64,000 nucleotides of DNA, from positions 349,912-413,911 of the forward strand of contig NW_015971554.1 in assembly GCF_000182565.1 (NCBI RefSeq), read 5' to 3'. This document shows, piece after piece, positions 47,645 through 59,632 of the stretch. This DNA comes from Spizellomyces punctatus DAOM BR117 (lineage: Eukaryota; Chytridiomycota; Chytridiomycetes; Spizellomycetales; Spizellomycetaceae). The translations under genes were made by a program, and so were the position numbers. The notes under the pieces are model-generated. The model saw nothing but the letters and a program-made list of their open reading frames with translations, did no database searches and had not been told where the DNA came from. The stretch's first letter is position 1. Each line of letters begins with the position of its first letter.

Positions 47645-48606
47645 TTAAGCCTGGTTCTGGCTGATAATACCCTGGATCCAAGACTTGTAGGCCTCGACCT
47701 TGGTCTGTAAATGCGAATAGGTCAGGATCGTATTACAGGACAGTAAGATGTTCTAGCAAACAGGGGAACAAGACTTACGTAGACACCAGGCTTGCCCTTG
47801 ACAGCACAGCCCTCACCCCAGGAGGTGACACCCTCAACGCTGTAACCGCTGGCGGTTTGAACAAAGAGAGGGCCTCCAGAGTCACCCTGGCAAGTGTCAA
47901 CACCACCCTGAGGGAAGGCAGCACAGATGTTGGTAGCAGTAATCTTACTGGCACTGTAGGCTTTTGCACAGTCTGCCTGAGATACTACAGGGACGGTGGC
48001 CTCCTGAAGGATGTTAGCGTCGGAGTTGTCGTTTCCGTCTTCTGTCAAACCCCATCCTGCAATTTTGACTTTGGTGCCAGCAGTAGGGGCCCCGTTACCG
48101 TACTTGACGGTTTCAAGGGTAGAACCAAAGTTGCTCTTTTGCTTAAGAACCCAGATAGCAATGTCGTTCTTGTCAAGGCTGGCCGAGTACTGCGGGTGGT
48201 TGATGACCTTTGATACACTGAAGACGATACCCTTCTCCGCGCTGGGAGTCTTGGATTTGTCCCAGCGGTGGGTGTGGACGGTGGTTGACGCGACAGGGAT
48301 GCCAATGAGGGCCGGGCTGCAGTCTACAGTTAAAAAAGGGATTAAGCCTGTGCGCAAGCATATCAGAAATCATAATGTAGTATACTTACGAGCAGCAGTC
48401 AAGTAGATGTTGGGAGCAATCATGGATCCACCACAGAATTGTCCGCCATTGTACTGAGCGAAAGCAATCCAGTTGTATGCAAAAGGCGAGGTATCGTCAC
48501 CACCAACGATTGAAGCTGGGGGAGGGGTTTGTTGGGGGATGACACCACCCATGACAGCCGGAGCGGCGAGTAGGGCAGCGGTGAGATAGGTGTTGAGGGG
48601 AGCCAT
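47645..48606 (-). CDS. secreted trypsin-like serine protease (S1 family)
   Basis: Three exons: 48606-48390, 48323-47779, 47704-47645; 273 aa. A signal peptide (MAPLNTYLTAALLAAPAVMG) and a short propeptide precede the activation site, giving the mature N-terminus IVGGDDTSPFAYNWIAF. The triad is intact: His in YLTAAHC (the codon is formed across intron 1), Asp in DKNDIAIWVL, Ser in CQGDSGGPL. Asp six residues before the active Ser (GVDTCQGDS) predicts trypsin-like cleavage after Arg/Lys. The C-terminus is TKVEAYKSWIQGIISQNQA, the terminal helix of the fold. It acts outside the cell, in nutrition or host/substrate degradation (inferred). Length is typical for the family. The codon choice looks more biased than in neighbouring genes, consistent with high expression. 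Confidence 0.92.
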
Positions 48607-50462
48607 GTCTGTCCTATGAGGTTGTGTGCAAGAGAGCAAAGTAACTAGAGTTGGAAAGACGCTGGATGATTGGAGGTCGAGGCGACTTGCTCTCCATTTT
48701 ATAGACTTGCTGCCAAATTCCTTTCCACAACCTCAAGAAATTGCCCCTGGTCAAAACATCTTGCAAAAGACGTAAGACGAAGCCGAGCAAGTCCGTTTTC
48801 GTGCGCTGTCATCCATGATCAAAACGATCAGAGCAAGTGCGCGCAAAAAGCCAGGATGAAAGCGCAGGTCAGATAAGACCCGATCGGGTAAAAAAATGTA
48901 AAAGGAGAGCGTGGATACAGCACAAAGAAGCAAGCAATCATCTTTTTCACGCCTTCCATGTAGTGTAGTTGGCATGTTGTTGAACGTTTTGGTATCTTGA
49001 GGACCGAAGAGGATTGCATGCAAGGCTTGTGTAGCAAAGTGACTCTGTTGCGCAGTGTTCAAAAGTCTTTTTACGGACTTGGTGCCAAAGGAGAGGTGAC
49101 CTTTGTTATTCATTAGAGTCAATTTGCAACAATGGCTGGTGTCCACCATCGGCTGATGCGCAGACGTCTTATCCCGAAAAAGTGACCACCCCGTCCCTCG
49201 GTCGGTTGAGGACAGATTGGGATGCTTGTTTTGATCAACAAAGGAAACAAAGATGCCAACAGGCAAAAAGATCAAATGACAGCAAGATCAGCGTTTGTCC
49301 CAAATTTTTTGAGATTGTTGATTTTCAAAAGTTCTAGCTTTTGGTTCCAAAGGAAGTATCAAATGCCAAGCGATTCCCCGCCGATCACGACAAACCTAGC
49401 GCACTTTTTGTTATCGTTGCTGTAGACCTGTTGCGGGGTATTTTACTTTTGTTTTCCGTGAACTGCTCCTTTAGATTAGTGGACGAAAAACGGTTTTTGT
49501 CTTCCATACTGGCCATCACTTTTTGGTCAACAATTTCGTTAAAAAAGCTGTACCTCCTTCCATCGTTGGACAGGTGCTGCACGCATGGTGAACACTTGTC
49601 CGAATTTGTGCACAGCCTTTTAAAGGAATACACTACTGGGAGACCCAACACTCTGAACACTGCAGCGAGTTACTTTAGAACAAAACCTGATTGAAAACAA
49701 TGGTGGTCGTCCTGCTGGCAAGGATTTTCATCACATCATCGTGCATTAAAGCGCACGGGGAGCAGCACGCAGGACAAATGGTGGTTGGTTAGTTGCTGGC
49801 CATTTCCTTTGGAATGATTCATTACACTCTTTGAAGAACTTTTTTTTTCCTTTCACTGCTGTTCCTGCGTACTGATCAAAATGATACGAATAAGGAAATT
49901 GCCAAACTATCGGACTGTTTGCTGCATGGACTTGATCAGTATCAAGCATCGTTTGATTTCATTACAAATTGAACGCATGGCACTTTTGCACTGCATCCTG
50001 GATGATGCCCTTTATACCCGCTCCCAGCATATTGTAACCGTGTTTTATCTTCTAAATGCCCAAGTTGAACTCAACCAACACATTGCAGAATACCCCGACG
50101 TCTTGCATAAAATGACATTGATCAAGTCATAGCAGTCCCCACGCCACATCATGTTTGAAAGCCCAGGACCCTATTGCCACGACGCTTTCCATAAATCGAT
50201 ATTTCGCACACCTGTCAACAAAAGATGACGAGTCTGTGCGGGAACAAAGGCGAACGATGGAGACCCGTTTAGATACTGGTGCCGTGTCATTTACGTCCGC
50301 CATGTCATCAGCTATTGCAAGCCCAGGAAGGCTACTACGATATAAAGATGCAAAGGTTGTTGGCAATTGTGACTTGCGGGTTCCTTTTTTTCCACAAGCC
50401 AAACATCGTTACATCGACGTCTATCACAAAGAATCCGTGCATTCAGCAACACGACGGCCAGT
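48607..50462. other. intergenic
   Basis: About 1.9 kb without a supportable gene. Plus-strand open frames at 49881-50132 (containing RMALLHCILDDALYTRSQHI) and 50155-50466 have protein-like composition and could be exons of an unrecognised or decayed gene. I see no domain and no convincing start, so they are not called. Confidence 0.4.
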
Positions 50463-50818
50463 ATGAACTACCTCCGCACCGCCTTGGGGAATGGCACTAG
50501 CAGCATGCCAAACGGGATGACAAAGTCGGAGCCTTTTACGATTTTTGTGCAGGTCAATGGACACTCCACTCAGTTGACCGTTAGGGGTGATATGAGGTAT
50601 GTCGGCTCTCTCTGCAAATCGCCTTTCCCTAGCATATTAACAATGGCTCTAACAGTGTGAACACCCTGCGTTCAATGATTGAAACAAACTGCAACGTCCG
50701 GGCGGACCGTTTGACGTGCGGCTCAAAGGAGCTAGCCAACGGCAAATCTTTGAGCGACTACCGCGATTTAGCAGAGGGGGCGACAGTCCAAGTTGTTGCT
50801 AGGTGCATTGGAGGCTGA
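50463..50818 (+). CDS. small ubiquitin-like protein ending in Gly-Gly
   Basis: Two exons, 50463-50596 and 50656-50818, give 98 aa. The junction is GT-AG and in phase. After a ~24-residue flexible N-terminus (MNYLRTALGNGTSSMPNG...), residues 25-98 align with ubiquitin from strand 1 to the end. FTIFVQVNGHSTQLTVRGD corresponds to MQIFVKTLTGKTITLEVEP. NTLRSMIETNCNV matches the alpha helix. RLTCGSKELANGKSLSDY matches RLIFAGKQLEDGRTLSDY. GATVQVVARCIGG matches the last strand and LRLRGG tail. The protein stops directly after the two glycines, so no processing would be needed to expose them. The Lys48, Val70 and Arg72 equivalents are kept, while Ile44 is Thr. A modifier role is inferred. It could instead be a non-conjugating ubiquitin-fold protein. 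Confidence 0.7.
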
Positions 50819-51550
50819 TGTGCGTTGGGCAGAACGCACACTTGTTTTTCATTTGTAGGAGGCACTTTGTATTGATTTGCAGTAGATTCTCTTGATGTCG
50901 GGGAAGGCACGCAGGGTTGTATATCATCGGCATAGTGTTGCATAGCTTTTCATGTTGGTATTGCAAGTGCAAGGAGAGATATATATAATTTTATTTGCAC
51001 TGCATCGCTGCAGCCAATTGTCGAAAACCATCCGCAAGTCCTACATGGTCGACAACGGCATGCAAGTGCTTTGGGTCGGCTGGGCAGGCCACGTAAGCAA
51101 ATGACTCCAAAAGGTTACTAAGCACATTCCATCCATCTTTATTTCTGGTGATCTGGATCTAATGCACTCTAAGATGCGTTGGAATGTATTTTTATTTTTT
51201 GCGAGTTTCGGAACTTCTGTTGCTCGTCGTCGTCGTCGTCGTCGTCGGGCTTTTGTCTTTTTTTGCTTGCCTTTTGCTTGGAGGAAGGCTGCTGGATATT
51301 TCTTGTTTTGAACCCTCAACTCTTTGCAAGCAACAATTCAGCCTTCCTTTTCTAATTTTTGTTTTTTTGCTCGCTCCGCCTTTCTCGTTTGAGGGTTAGA
51401 GGTGCTTATGGAGTAGTGAACTGGAAAGCGAGACTTCATGCTGACTTTTTAGTTGCAACAACAGAAACGTGAAACGAGCAAATAACGAACGTTGTACGGA
51501 AAGCGGAAGCATATCTTTTCACTCTACACACTGAATTGCCAAAAAGCGAT
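50819..51550. other. intergenic, URA2 promoter region
   Basis: No gene. It contains a TATA-rich stretch near 50981-50992, a (GTC)n run at 51224-51247, and pyrimidine-rich sequence up to the URA2-like start. Confidence 0.5.
51224..51247. repeat. (CGT)n microsatellite
   Basis: Eight trinucleotide units in the upstream region of the URA2-like gene. Confidence 0.8.
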
Positions 51551-54500
51551 ATGGCCAACACCCTTCAGGAGCCGGCGGACGCACAAACCACTGCAAACCA
51601 GCAACAGGCAGATGGCATTGTAGCTGCACGGCCTTCGCCACCCATCACATCGCCTCCTATTGGTGTCAACGCTGGTACGATTGCGACGCTGCTTTTGAAC
51701 GATGGGACAGCCTATGAGGGCTACTCGTTCGGGTCTGAGAAACAGTCGATCGCTGGAGAATGCGTTTTTCAAACTGGTAAGTTGATCAATTAAATTGAGC
51801 AAAGCCCAGCGACGTGCGATCTCAAATCGCACGTCGATCTTTGCGATGCTCCTGTCTTTCGGTTGTCCATATGACTCATTCGTCCTTAAATTAAGGAATG
51901 GTCGGTTATCCGGAATCCCTCACGGATCCATCGTACCGAGGACAGATCCTGGTCTTGACATTCCCACTTGTGGGAAACTACGGTGTCCCATCTCGCAAGG
52001 ATGTAGATACGCATCTCAACAACTTGCAAAACTACTTTGAATCCGTCGAGATTCATATTGCGGCTCTTGTTGTAGGTCACTACTCCCATGACTTTTCACA
52101 TTACCTGGCCGACTCTTCCCTTTCGACCTGGTTGAAAGAAAACAACATCCCGGCCTTGTATGGTGTAGATACGCGTGCCCTTACCAAAAAAATTCGGACA
52201 AAAGGTGTTCTTTTGGGCAAAGTTTTGTTTCCAAAGGCCTTGGTGGGTCCCGGAATCACTGGACAAGAGGACTCGGCAGCATTGCCATGGATGTCTGAAT
52301 ACTCGGACGTTGCCTGGCACGACCCCAACTCACGAAACCTCGTTGCGGAAGTTTCAGTGAAGAAGCCCATCGTATATACTCCTCAAGATGAGAGCAAATG
52401 GGTTCGCGGAACAAACGGAAAGGTTTTGCGAGTTTTGGCGATTGATGTGGGCTTGAAGAATAATCAGATTCGGTGCTTCCTGAAACGGGGAGTTGAAGTT
52501 AAAGTTGTCCCATGGAACTACGACTTTATTGCGGACCGCGACTATGACGGTCTTTTCATCAGCAATGGGCCCGGTGACCCGACAACGCTTAAAGAAACGA
52601 TTGAGCGCCTTGCAAAGCAAATGAAAGCCGCTGATAAACCCATATTTGGTATTTGTCTCGGTCACCAGCTTATTGCCCTTGCTTCTGGTGCTCAGACGAA
52701 AAAGATGAAGTACGGTAACCGTGGGCACAATATCCCCTGTACCAATCTGCAAACCGGTCGATGCTACATTACTTCGCAAAATCACGGGTACTGTGTGGAT
52801 GTTGAGACATTGACCCCCGGCTGGAGAGAGTACTTTGTAAACGCAAATGATGGATCAAACGAGGGTATTATTCACGACACACTACCTTACTTCAGTGTCC
52901 AATTCCACCCGGAGTCTACCCCGGGTCCTTGGGACACAGAGTACCTCTTTGACCGATTCATTGCATGTGTTGCTGCCTGCAATCAAGCTGGCAAGCTGGT
53001 TCCTCTTTCTAGTGAAGACAAACGGCCGGCTGCCGTGCGACACCACCCACGTAAAGTGTTGATCTTGGGATCCGGTGGTTTGTCTATTGGTCAAGCTGGT
53101 GAATTCGACTACTCCGGATCTCAGGCGATCAAGGCGCTTAAAGAGGAAGGCATTTATACTATTCTCATCAATCCCAACATTGCTACCATTCAGACATCTC
53201 AAGGGCTGGCCGACAAAGTCTACTTCCTCCCAGTCACCCCCGACTTTGTGCGCAAAGTAATCAAACACGAAAAGCCCGACGGTATATACTGTACATTTGG
53301 AGGACAGACTGCTCTTAATGTCGGTGTGAAATTGAAGGACGAATTTGAAGGACTGGGCGTCCAGGTGTTGGGTACTCCTATCAAAACTATTGAACTCACA
53401 GAGGATCGTGATCTGTTCGCCCAAACGATGGCGGAGATTGGAGAAAAGTGCGCCAAGAGCGAGTCTGCAAATAACGTCGACGAGGCTGTTGCTGCCGGTC
53501 GCAGAATTGGATATCCTCTTATCGTTCGTGCTGCTTACGCGCTGGGTGGGCTTGGGTCTGGCTTCGCTGATGACGAGGCACAATTGGTCGCACTTTGCCA
53601 GAAGGCCTTTGCGACGTCCCCGCAGGTGCTTGTGGAAAGGAGTATGAAGGGATGGAAGGAAATTGAGTATGAAGTTGTTCGCGACGCCAACGACAACTGT
53701 ATCACGGTCTGTAACATGGAGAACTTTGACCCTCTCGGTATCCACACTGGAGACAGTATCGTTGTAGCCCCATCGCAGACGCTATCCGATGAGGACTATA
53801 TGATGCTTCGTCGTACGGCTGTGAATGTGATTCGCCACCTGGGAGTTATCGGCGAATGTAACATTCAGTATGCCTTGAACCCCAAGTCAAAGGAGTATTG
53901 CATTATAGAGGTGAATGCCCGTTTATCACGTAGTTCGGCCCTTGCCTCAAAAGCCACCGGATACCCTTTGGCCTTCGTTGCTGCCAAGCTCGGTCTTGGA
54001 ATTCCGTTGACCGAGGTGAAAAACAGTGTCACCAAAAAGACGATTGCCTGCTTCGAGCCCAGTTTAGATTACTGTGTTGTCAAGATTCCTAGGTGGGATT
54101 TGAAAAAGTTCAACCGTGTCAGCACGAAGGTCGGGTCTGCCATGAAGAGTGTAGGAGAAGTCATGGCAATTGGACGCAACTTTGAAGAGACCATTCAGAA
54201 AGCTATTCGGGCAGTCGAATATAACTTCATTGGCTTTTCCGAGAACGACATCATTGACCAAGACAAAATTGACGAGGAGCTGAAAAACCCATCTGATCAG
54301 CGTCTCTTTGCCATTGCAAATGCTCTTCACAAGGGCTACTCGGTTGACCGCGTGTGGGAACTTACCAACATTGACAAATGGTTCTTGAACAAGCTCAAGA
54401 ACATTGTGGACTTGGACAAGCAGCTTGGAACATTCACCCCACAAACCGTTCCTGCGACTCTGATCCGCTGCGCCAAGCAAATTGGTTTCTCTGATCGACA

Positions 54501-57500
54501 GGTTGCGAAAGCCATTGGCACGACCGAGTTAGGAGCACGTAAACTTCGGACGGATCATGGAATCCGACCTTTTGTCAAGCAAATCGATACAGTTGCTGCC
54601 GAGTTCCCTGCTTACACCAACTATCTGTATATGACGTACAACGCCGCCGAGCACGATGTGACGTTTGAAGACAAAGGTGTCATGGTTCTTGGAAGCGGTG
54701 TTTACCGTATCGGTAGCAGTGTGGAATTCGACTGGTGCGCAGTGCGCTGTATCCGCACATTGCGTGAAACCGGTGTGAAAACGATCATGGTCAACTACAA
54801 TCCTGAAACCGTTTCCACCGACTATGATGAAGCCGATCGATTGTATTTTGAGACGCTGACTCTTGAGCGCGTGCTTGACATTTACGAGATGGAGAACGCG
54901 AATGGTGTTATCGTCTCCATGGGTGGTCAGACACCAAACAACATTGCCTTGCCTTTGCATCGTCAGAATGTGAAAATCTTGGGCACTTCACCCGAAATGA
55001 TTGACAATGCAGAGAATCGTTACAAATTCTCTCGAATGTTGGATAAAATCGGCGTGGATCAACCTCAGTGGAAAGAGCTGACCTCCATCCAGGAGGCCAC
55101 GTCCTTCTGTGACAAGGTCGGATACCCCGTTTTGGTACGTCCTTCCTACGTCCTTTCTGGAGCCGCGATGAACGTGGTGTACTCGCAAAATGACCTGCGA
55201 AGCTACCTGGATCTCGCTGTACAAGTGTCACGCGATTACCCTGTGGTTATTTCAAAGTTCATTGAAGAAGCCAAGGAGATTGAGATGGATGCTGTCGCGG
55301 ACAATGGAAACTTGGTCATGCATGTTATTTCGGAGCATGTAGAGAATGCCGGAGTTCACTCAGGTGACGCAACATTGGTTTTGCCACCTCAAGATTTGGA
55401 TCCTGAGACTGTTAGAAAGATTGTGGATGCTACCCGCAAGATTGGTAATGCACTGAACGTGACGGGTCCGTACAACATTCAGTTTATCGCCAAGAACAAC
55501 GAAATCAAGGTGATTGAGTGCAATGTGCGCGCATCACGGTCGTTCCCTTTCTGTTCCAAAGTCCTTGGAGTTGATTTGATTGAGATGGCAACCAAGGCCA
55601 TGACGAATCAGCCGTACGAGGCCTACCCACCAGTGGAGACAAAGAAGGACTACGTTGCTGTGAAAGTCCCGCAGTTCAGTTTCAGTCGTTTGGCTGGTGC
55701 TGACCCTATCTTGGGTGTGGAAATGGCCTCCACGGGTGAGGTGGCTTGTTTTGGTCGGGATAAGTACGAGGCGTACATCAAGGCGCTACTGGCTACGGGA
55801 TTCACCATGCCAAAGAAGAACATTCTGTTATCGATTGGATCGTTCAAGGAGAAACTCGAATTCTTACCTTCTGTTCAGAAATTGCATGAAATGGGCTACA
55901 GCTTGTTTGCTACCACTGGAACGGCGGATTTCATCCAAGAACACGGTATTCCCGTCAAGTACTTGGAAGCGCTCGATGACTCTGGCAAACTTCCTCAACA
56001 AAAGTTGGAGTACAGTTTGACCCAGCATTTGGCGAATAATTTGATTGATTTGTACATCAATTTGCCTTCGAAGAACCGTTTCCGTCGCCCTGCCAGCTAC
56101 ATGAGTAGAGGATATCGCTCACGTCGTATGGCTGTAGACTTTGCGGTGCCGCTCATCACCAACGTCAAGTGCGCTAAGCTGTTTGTTGAAGCCCTGAGCC
56201 GATGGAAAGAATTTGAGATTACTTCGAACGACTATCAAACCTCCCACAAGACTGTCACTTTACCTGGACTGGTCAATGTGCGTTCGTATTTGCCCGGAGC
56301 CATCCCTCAGGCAGAGGAATGGGAGAGTTTGACCAAGGCTGCGGTTGCGGGTGGATTCACTCTTATGTGCAACATGCCTTCGCCGAGCAAGGGGATGAAA
56401 CCTACCGTCTTTTGCGATTATGCTGTGTCAACTGTGGCAACCCAAGAAAACGCCAATTCTATTAGCGTTGGAACAGGCAATGCCTTGAGTCTGTATATCG
56501 GCTTTGGGGCTGGCCAATTAAAGACTCTAACAGACTTGGCTGGTCACATGCGTAATTGGCCCAGAGACAGTCCAATGATTGCTTGTGCTAAGGAAACTGA
56601 TCTCGCATCTGTCTTGTATTTGGCCAACCTCCACAATCGGTCGATTCACGTCACAAACATTCGCACGTCCGCTGATGTGGAATTGATTGCGATGAGTAAA
56701 GAAAAGGGCGTGGATGTTACTTGCGATGTGTGCGTCGATAGTCTCTTTTTGACGAAAACGAACGCTGCTGGTGATAGCGATGTGCAAGTCACGCAGGGTG
56801 ACATTGACGCCTTGTGGCAGAATCTGGCTGTGATTGATTGCTTCTCTGTCACTGGACGGGTTGGACAGGGCCAAACCGGGCTACGCATGGAGGACGCTTT
56901 GCCCCTTTTGTTGGGTGCGGTTTCAGAGGGCAAATTGACTATGGATGATGTCCGGGCAAGGTTGTATGACAACCCCAAGAGAATCTTTGGTCTGCCTGAG
57001 CAGGTCGATACATATGTTGAGGTGAGTCAGGGCGCACAGGTTACATGAGCTGGGCAAGAGGTTGACCTTTTCTCTTTTGCGTGGGATAGGTGGAGATTGA
57101 CCGTAGATCTGGTGCTGGTCGTGCGGGTGGTCCTTCCCCGAGCGGATTCATTCATCGCGTGGTAATCCGTGGTGAGACAGTTTACCTTGACGGCAGTTTC
57201 TTTGACGGACCTACTGGGCGAGATGTTACCGGATCAGTCAGAATCAGCTCCCAAAGCGTTCTTCCTGTTACTGCTCGGCGAACCTCGATTCTTCCGGTGG
57301 ACCAGAAGGAAGCGACCGCGAGTGTTGTTCCCAAGAGTCCACGCCCGAGGGTGTCCGTGGACGGTCCTTTGGTGACCGGTCCCATGAGTCCTGATGTGCA
57401 CACCAAAGACAGCGGGCTCTCAACGTTAATGAAGGGATCATCCATTGGAAGTACCAAGGAGTTAACCGTGCCACTTACGGAGACTGTCCAGCGTGCCGTA

Positions 57501-58511
57501 CAACAGACCATCAACATCTCGAACAGCCCCTACATTTCGGACTATCTGTCTAGCTCTGCATCGGCAGCCGTTGCAAAGTCGCCCTTCTTCCGCAAGCACA
57601 TTCTTTCCGTAAAGCAATTTACCCGCAACGATCTCCACATGCTCTTTGGTGTCGCGCAAGAGATGCGGACATTGGTGGAGCGATTTGGCAGTGTCAATCT
57701 GCTCGCAGGTAAAGTGATGTGTTCCGCGTTCTGGGAGCCTAGCACCCGGACGAGCTGCTCCTTTGAAGCTGCCATGAGGCGATTGGGAGGTGGGGTTGTG
57801 AGCATTGATGGCGAGACCAGTTCCGTCAAGAAGGGCGAGAGTTTGGGTGACACAGTTCGGACGCTGAGTTGTTACGGCGACGTGATCGTGATGAGACATC
57901 CTGCTCCTGGTAGTGCGGTACAAGCGTCCACCTACTCTACCGTTCCAGTTATCAATGCTGGAGATGGAATTGGCGAGCATCCCACGCAAGCGTTCCTGGA
58001 CGCTTTCACCATCCGTGAAGAATTGGGCACTGTGAATGGATTGACCATTACCATGGTCGGCGACCTCAAGAATGGCCGAACAGTGCACTCTCTCGTACGC
58101 CTCCTCTCCCAATACGACGTTAAACTCAACTTTGTCTCCCCACCCACTCTCCGCATGCCCGATGAAGTTAAGGCAGAAGCCACCAAGGCTAACATCCCGC
58201 AAAACGAAACCACATCGCTGGAGAGCGTGATTGGCACTACGGACGTGCTGTATGTCACTCGTATCCAGAAGGAGCGGTTTACAAACCCTGCCGAATATGA
58301 GTCCGTTTTGGGGGCCTATGTGGTTACCAATAAGCTCCTCCAAAAAGCCAAGCGTAACATGATTGTCATGCACCCGCTTCCTCGCGTCAATGAAATTGAT
58401 GAAGAAGTGGATTTCGATCAACGTGCGGCGTACTTTAGGCAGATGCGTTATGGGCTTTATGTCAGGATGGCGCTATTGGCTTTGGTGTGTGGCAAGAGCT
58501 CGACTGCTTAG
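51551..58511 (+). CDS. URA2: URA2/CAD-like: glutamine amidotransferase, carbamoyl-phosphate synthase, pseudo-dihydroorotase, aspartate transcarbamylase
   Basis: Three exons, 51551-51776, 51896-57021, 57090-58511; 2257 aa, close to yeast Ura2 (about 2214). Domains in order. Class I glutamine amidotransferase with nucleophile Cys about residue 329 ([15 protein letters not shown]) and HPESTPGP for the catalytic His/Glu. CPSase halves, each with an ATP-grasp domain ([37 protein letters not shown]). A regulatory domain follows ([14 protein letters not shown]). Next is a dihydroorotase-like domain whose metal site is lost ([12 protein letters not shown] instead of GxxDxHxHxR). Last is ATCase with [32 protein letters not shown] and [10 protein letters not shown]. 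The protein makes carbamoyl aspartate, the first steps of de novo pyrimidine synthesis in the cytosol. UTP feedback is established for the family. Active dihydroorotase must be encoded elsewhere (URA4-type). The linker before ATCase has basic Ser-rich sites (RRTS). Confidence 0.96.
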
Positions 58512-59095
58512 AAGAAACTTTCATAGAAATATTGGGGGTTCTGATAGTTTTCGATTTTCTTAGAATTGTTCAAGTTTGGGTTGTTTTTAGTTTTTCTTTT
58601 TAAACTTTTTTTCACACACACATAAAATCTTGGAGGAAGGAGGAGGAGGAGGAAGAGGCGAGGGCGTTGGGACATTTTCAGCATTTTTCTTTACACATTC
58701 TTATTATGGTTCTTTGATGAAAACCGTATACTTGCTTTGTATTTTCTTTTTTGTGTTTATTTCCAGACATTTAATACTACATGTCTGTAATTTATTTCTT
58801 TGTTCTTGTCTGTTTTTCTACACGTCGTTTTTGTATTTTGCTTTTCGTTCTTTTTGGTTTAAACTGTTGCGCGGTTCTTTAATATCTCGTCAAGGGCGGC
58901 CTAGCGACCCAAATTTCACACTTAAGATTGAGGACGAGATTGGATCATGGAATTATCGACCGCTTTTTTTTACTCCCAAGAACTGGGGTTGACGATGTTG
59001 ACCGATCCTTGCAGAGTAAGATGTATCATAGGTATATATAAAGCACTCTTTCCCAACTGATCTTGTTTTCAAATACGGGACACCCATTTTTGAAT
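58512..59095. other. intergenic
   Basis: T-rich 3' flank of the URA2-like gene, followed by a probable promoter with a TATA box. No gene seen. Confidence 0.5.
59033..59043 (+). promoter_or_regulatory. TATA box
   Basis: TATATATAAAG, about 55 nt before the ATG at 59096 of the possible small gene. Confidence 0.4.
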
Positions 59096-59632
59096 ATGGT
59101 GGATTATGGAAATCATGACTTTGCACTGATACCCCGGGATTTGGACGGGATGGACACAAAATTGGGGGGATTTGAGATGGTCTTTTTTTTGGGGGTTTTT
59201 TTTGTCGAGTACTCTGTGGTGATGAATGGGGGTTGGCCATCTTCAACAACACGAAACGAAAAGATGCTGGCCAGAGTTCATCGCTGTAGAGTATAACCTA
59301 GACTACAAGACCCTTTTGCATCGTTTCGAGGTCTTGTAGACTTGCTCCCGGGACCTTCCACACACCTTCTACATACTGAACCCGACGATAACACATTACC
59401 ACGGCCTCATCTCGCCCGCGGTCTCGGCTTCCAATTTGAGACTCTTGGCAAAAAGGGCGCGGCGGCGGCGGTGAACGAGAGATGGTTTCCCAAAGCCGTG
59501 ATAAATGCGCACGAGCATGACAAGTTTGTGGTGCTGTGTGCAGATGGCAGTGCGGCTGTGAGCCCGTATTTGTCACCGAGAACAGTATTAGGATGGGAGT
59601 CGGCAAAGGCCAAGAAATCTGGACTTTTGTAG
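59096..59632 (+). CDS. possible small hypothetical protein
   Basis: Two exons, 59096-59285 and 59340-59632, give about 160 aa; an in-frame ATG at 59222 would give 118. The 54-nt GT-AG intron joins MLARVHR to YLLPGPSTHLLHTEPDDN in phase. The C-terminal part (LARGLGFQFETLGKKGAAAA, VNERWFPKAVINAHEHDKFV, VLCADGSAAVSPYLSPRTVL) has globular composition and G/C-rich codons unlike the surrounding T-rich sequence. A TATA box lies about 55 nt before the first ATG, which favours the longer form, although its extra residues are Phe/Val-rich. I do not recognise a family. An antisense open frame overlaps it but is Ser/Pro/Arg-rich and looks like a shadow. Confidence 0.4.

Noticed and set aside
52882-53745. 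Minus-strand open frame of 287 codons inside the URA2-like gene
   Set aside because: Antisense shadow of strongly conserved CPSase coding sequence.
57462-58421. Minus-strand open frame of 319 codons opposite the ATCase domain
   Set aside because: Antisense shadow of the ATCase exon; the sense strand has unambiguous family motifs.
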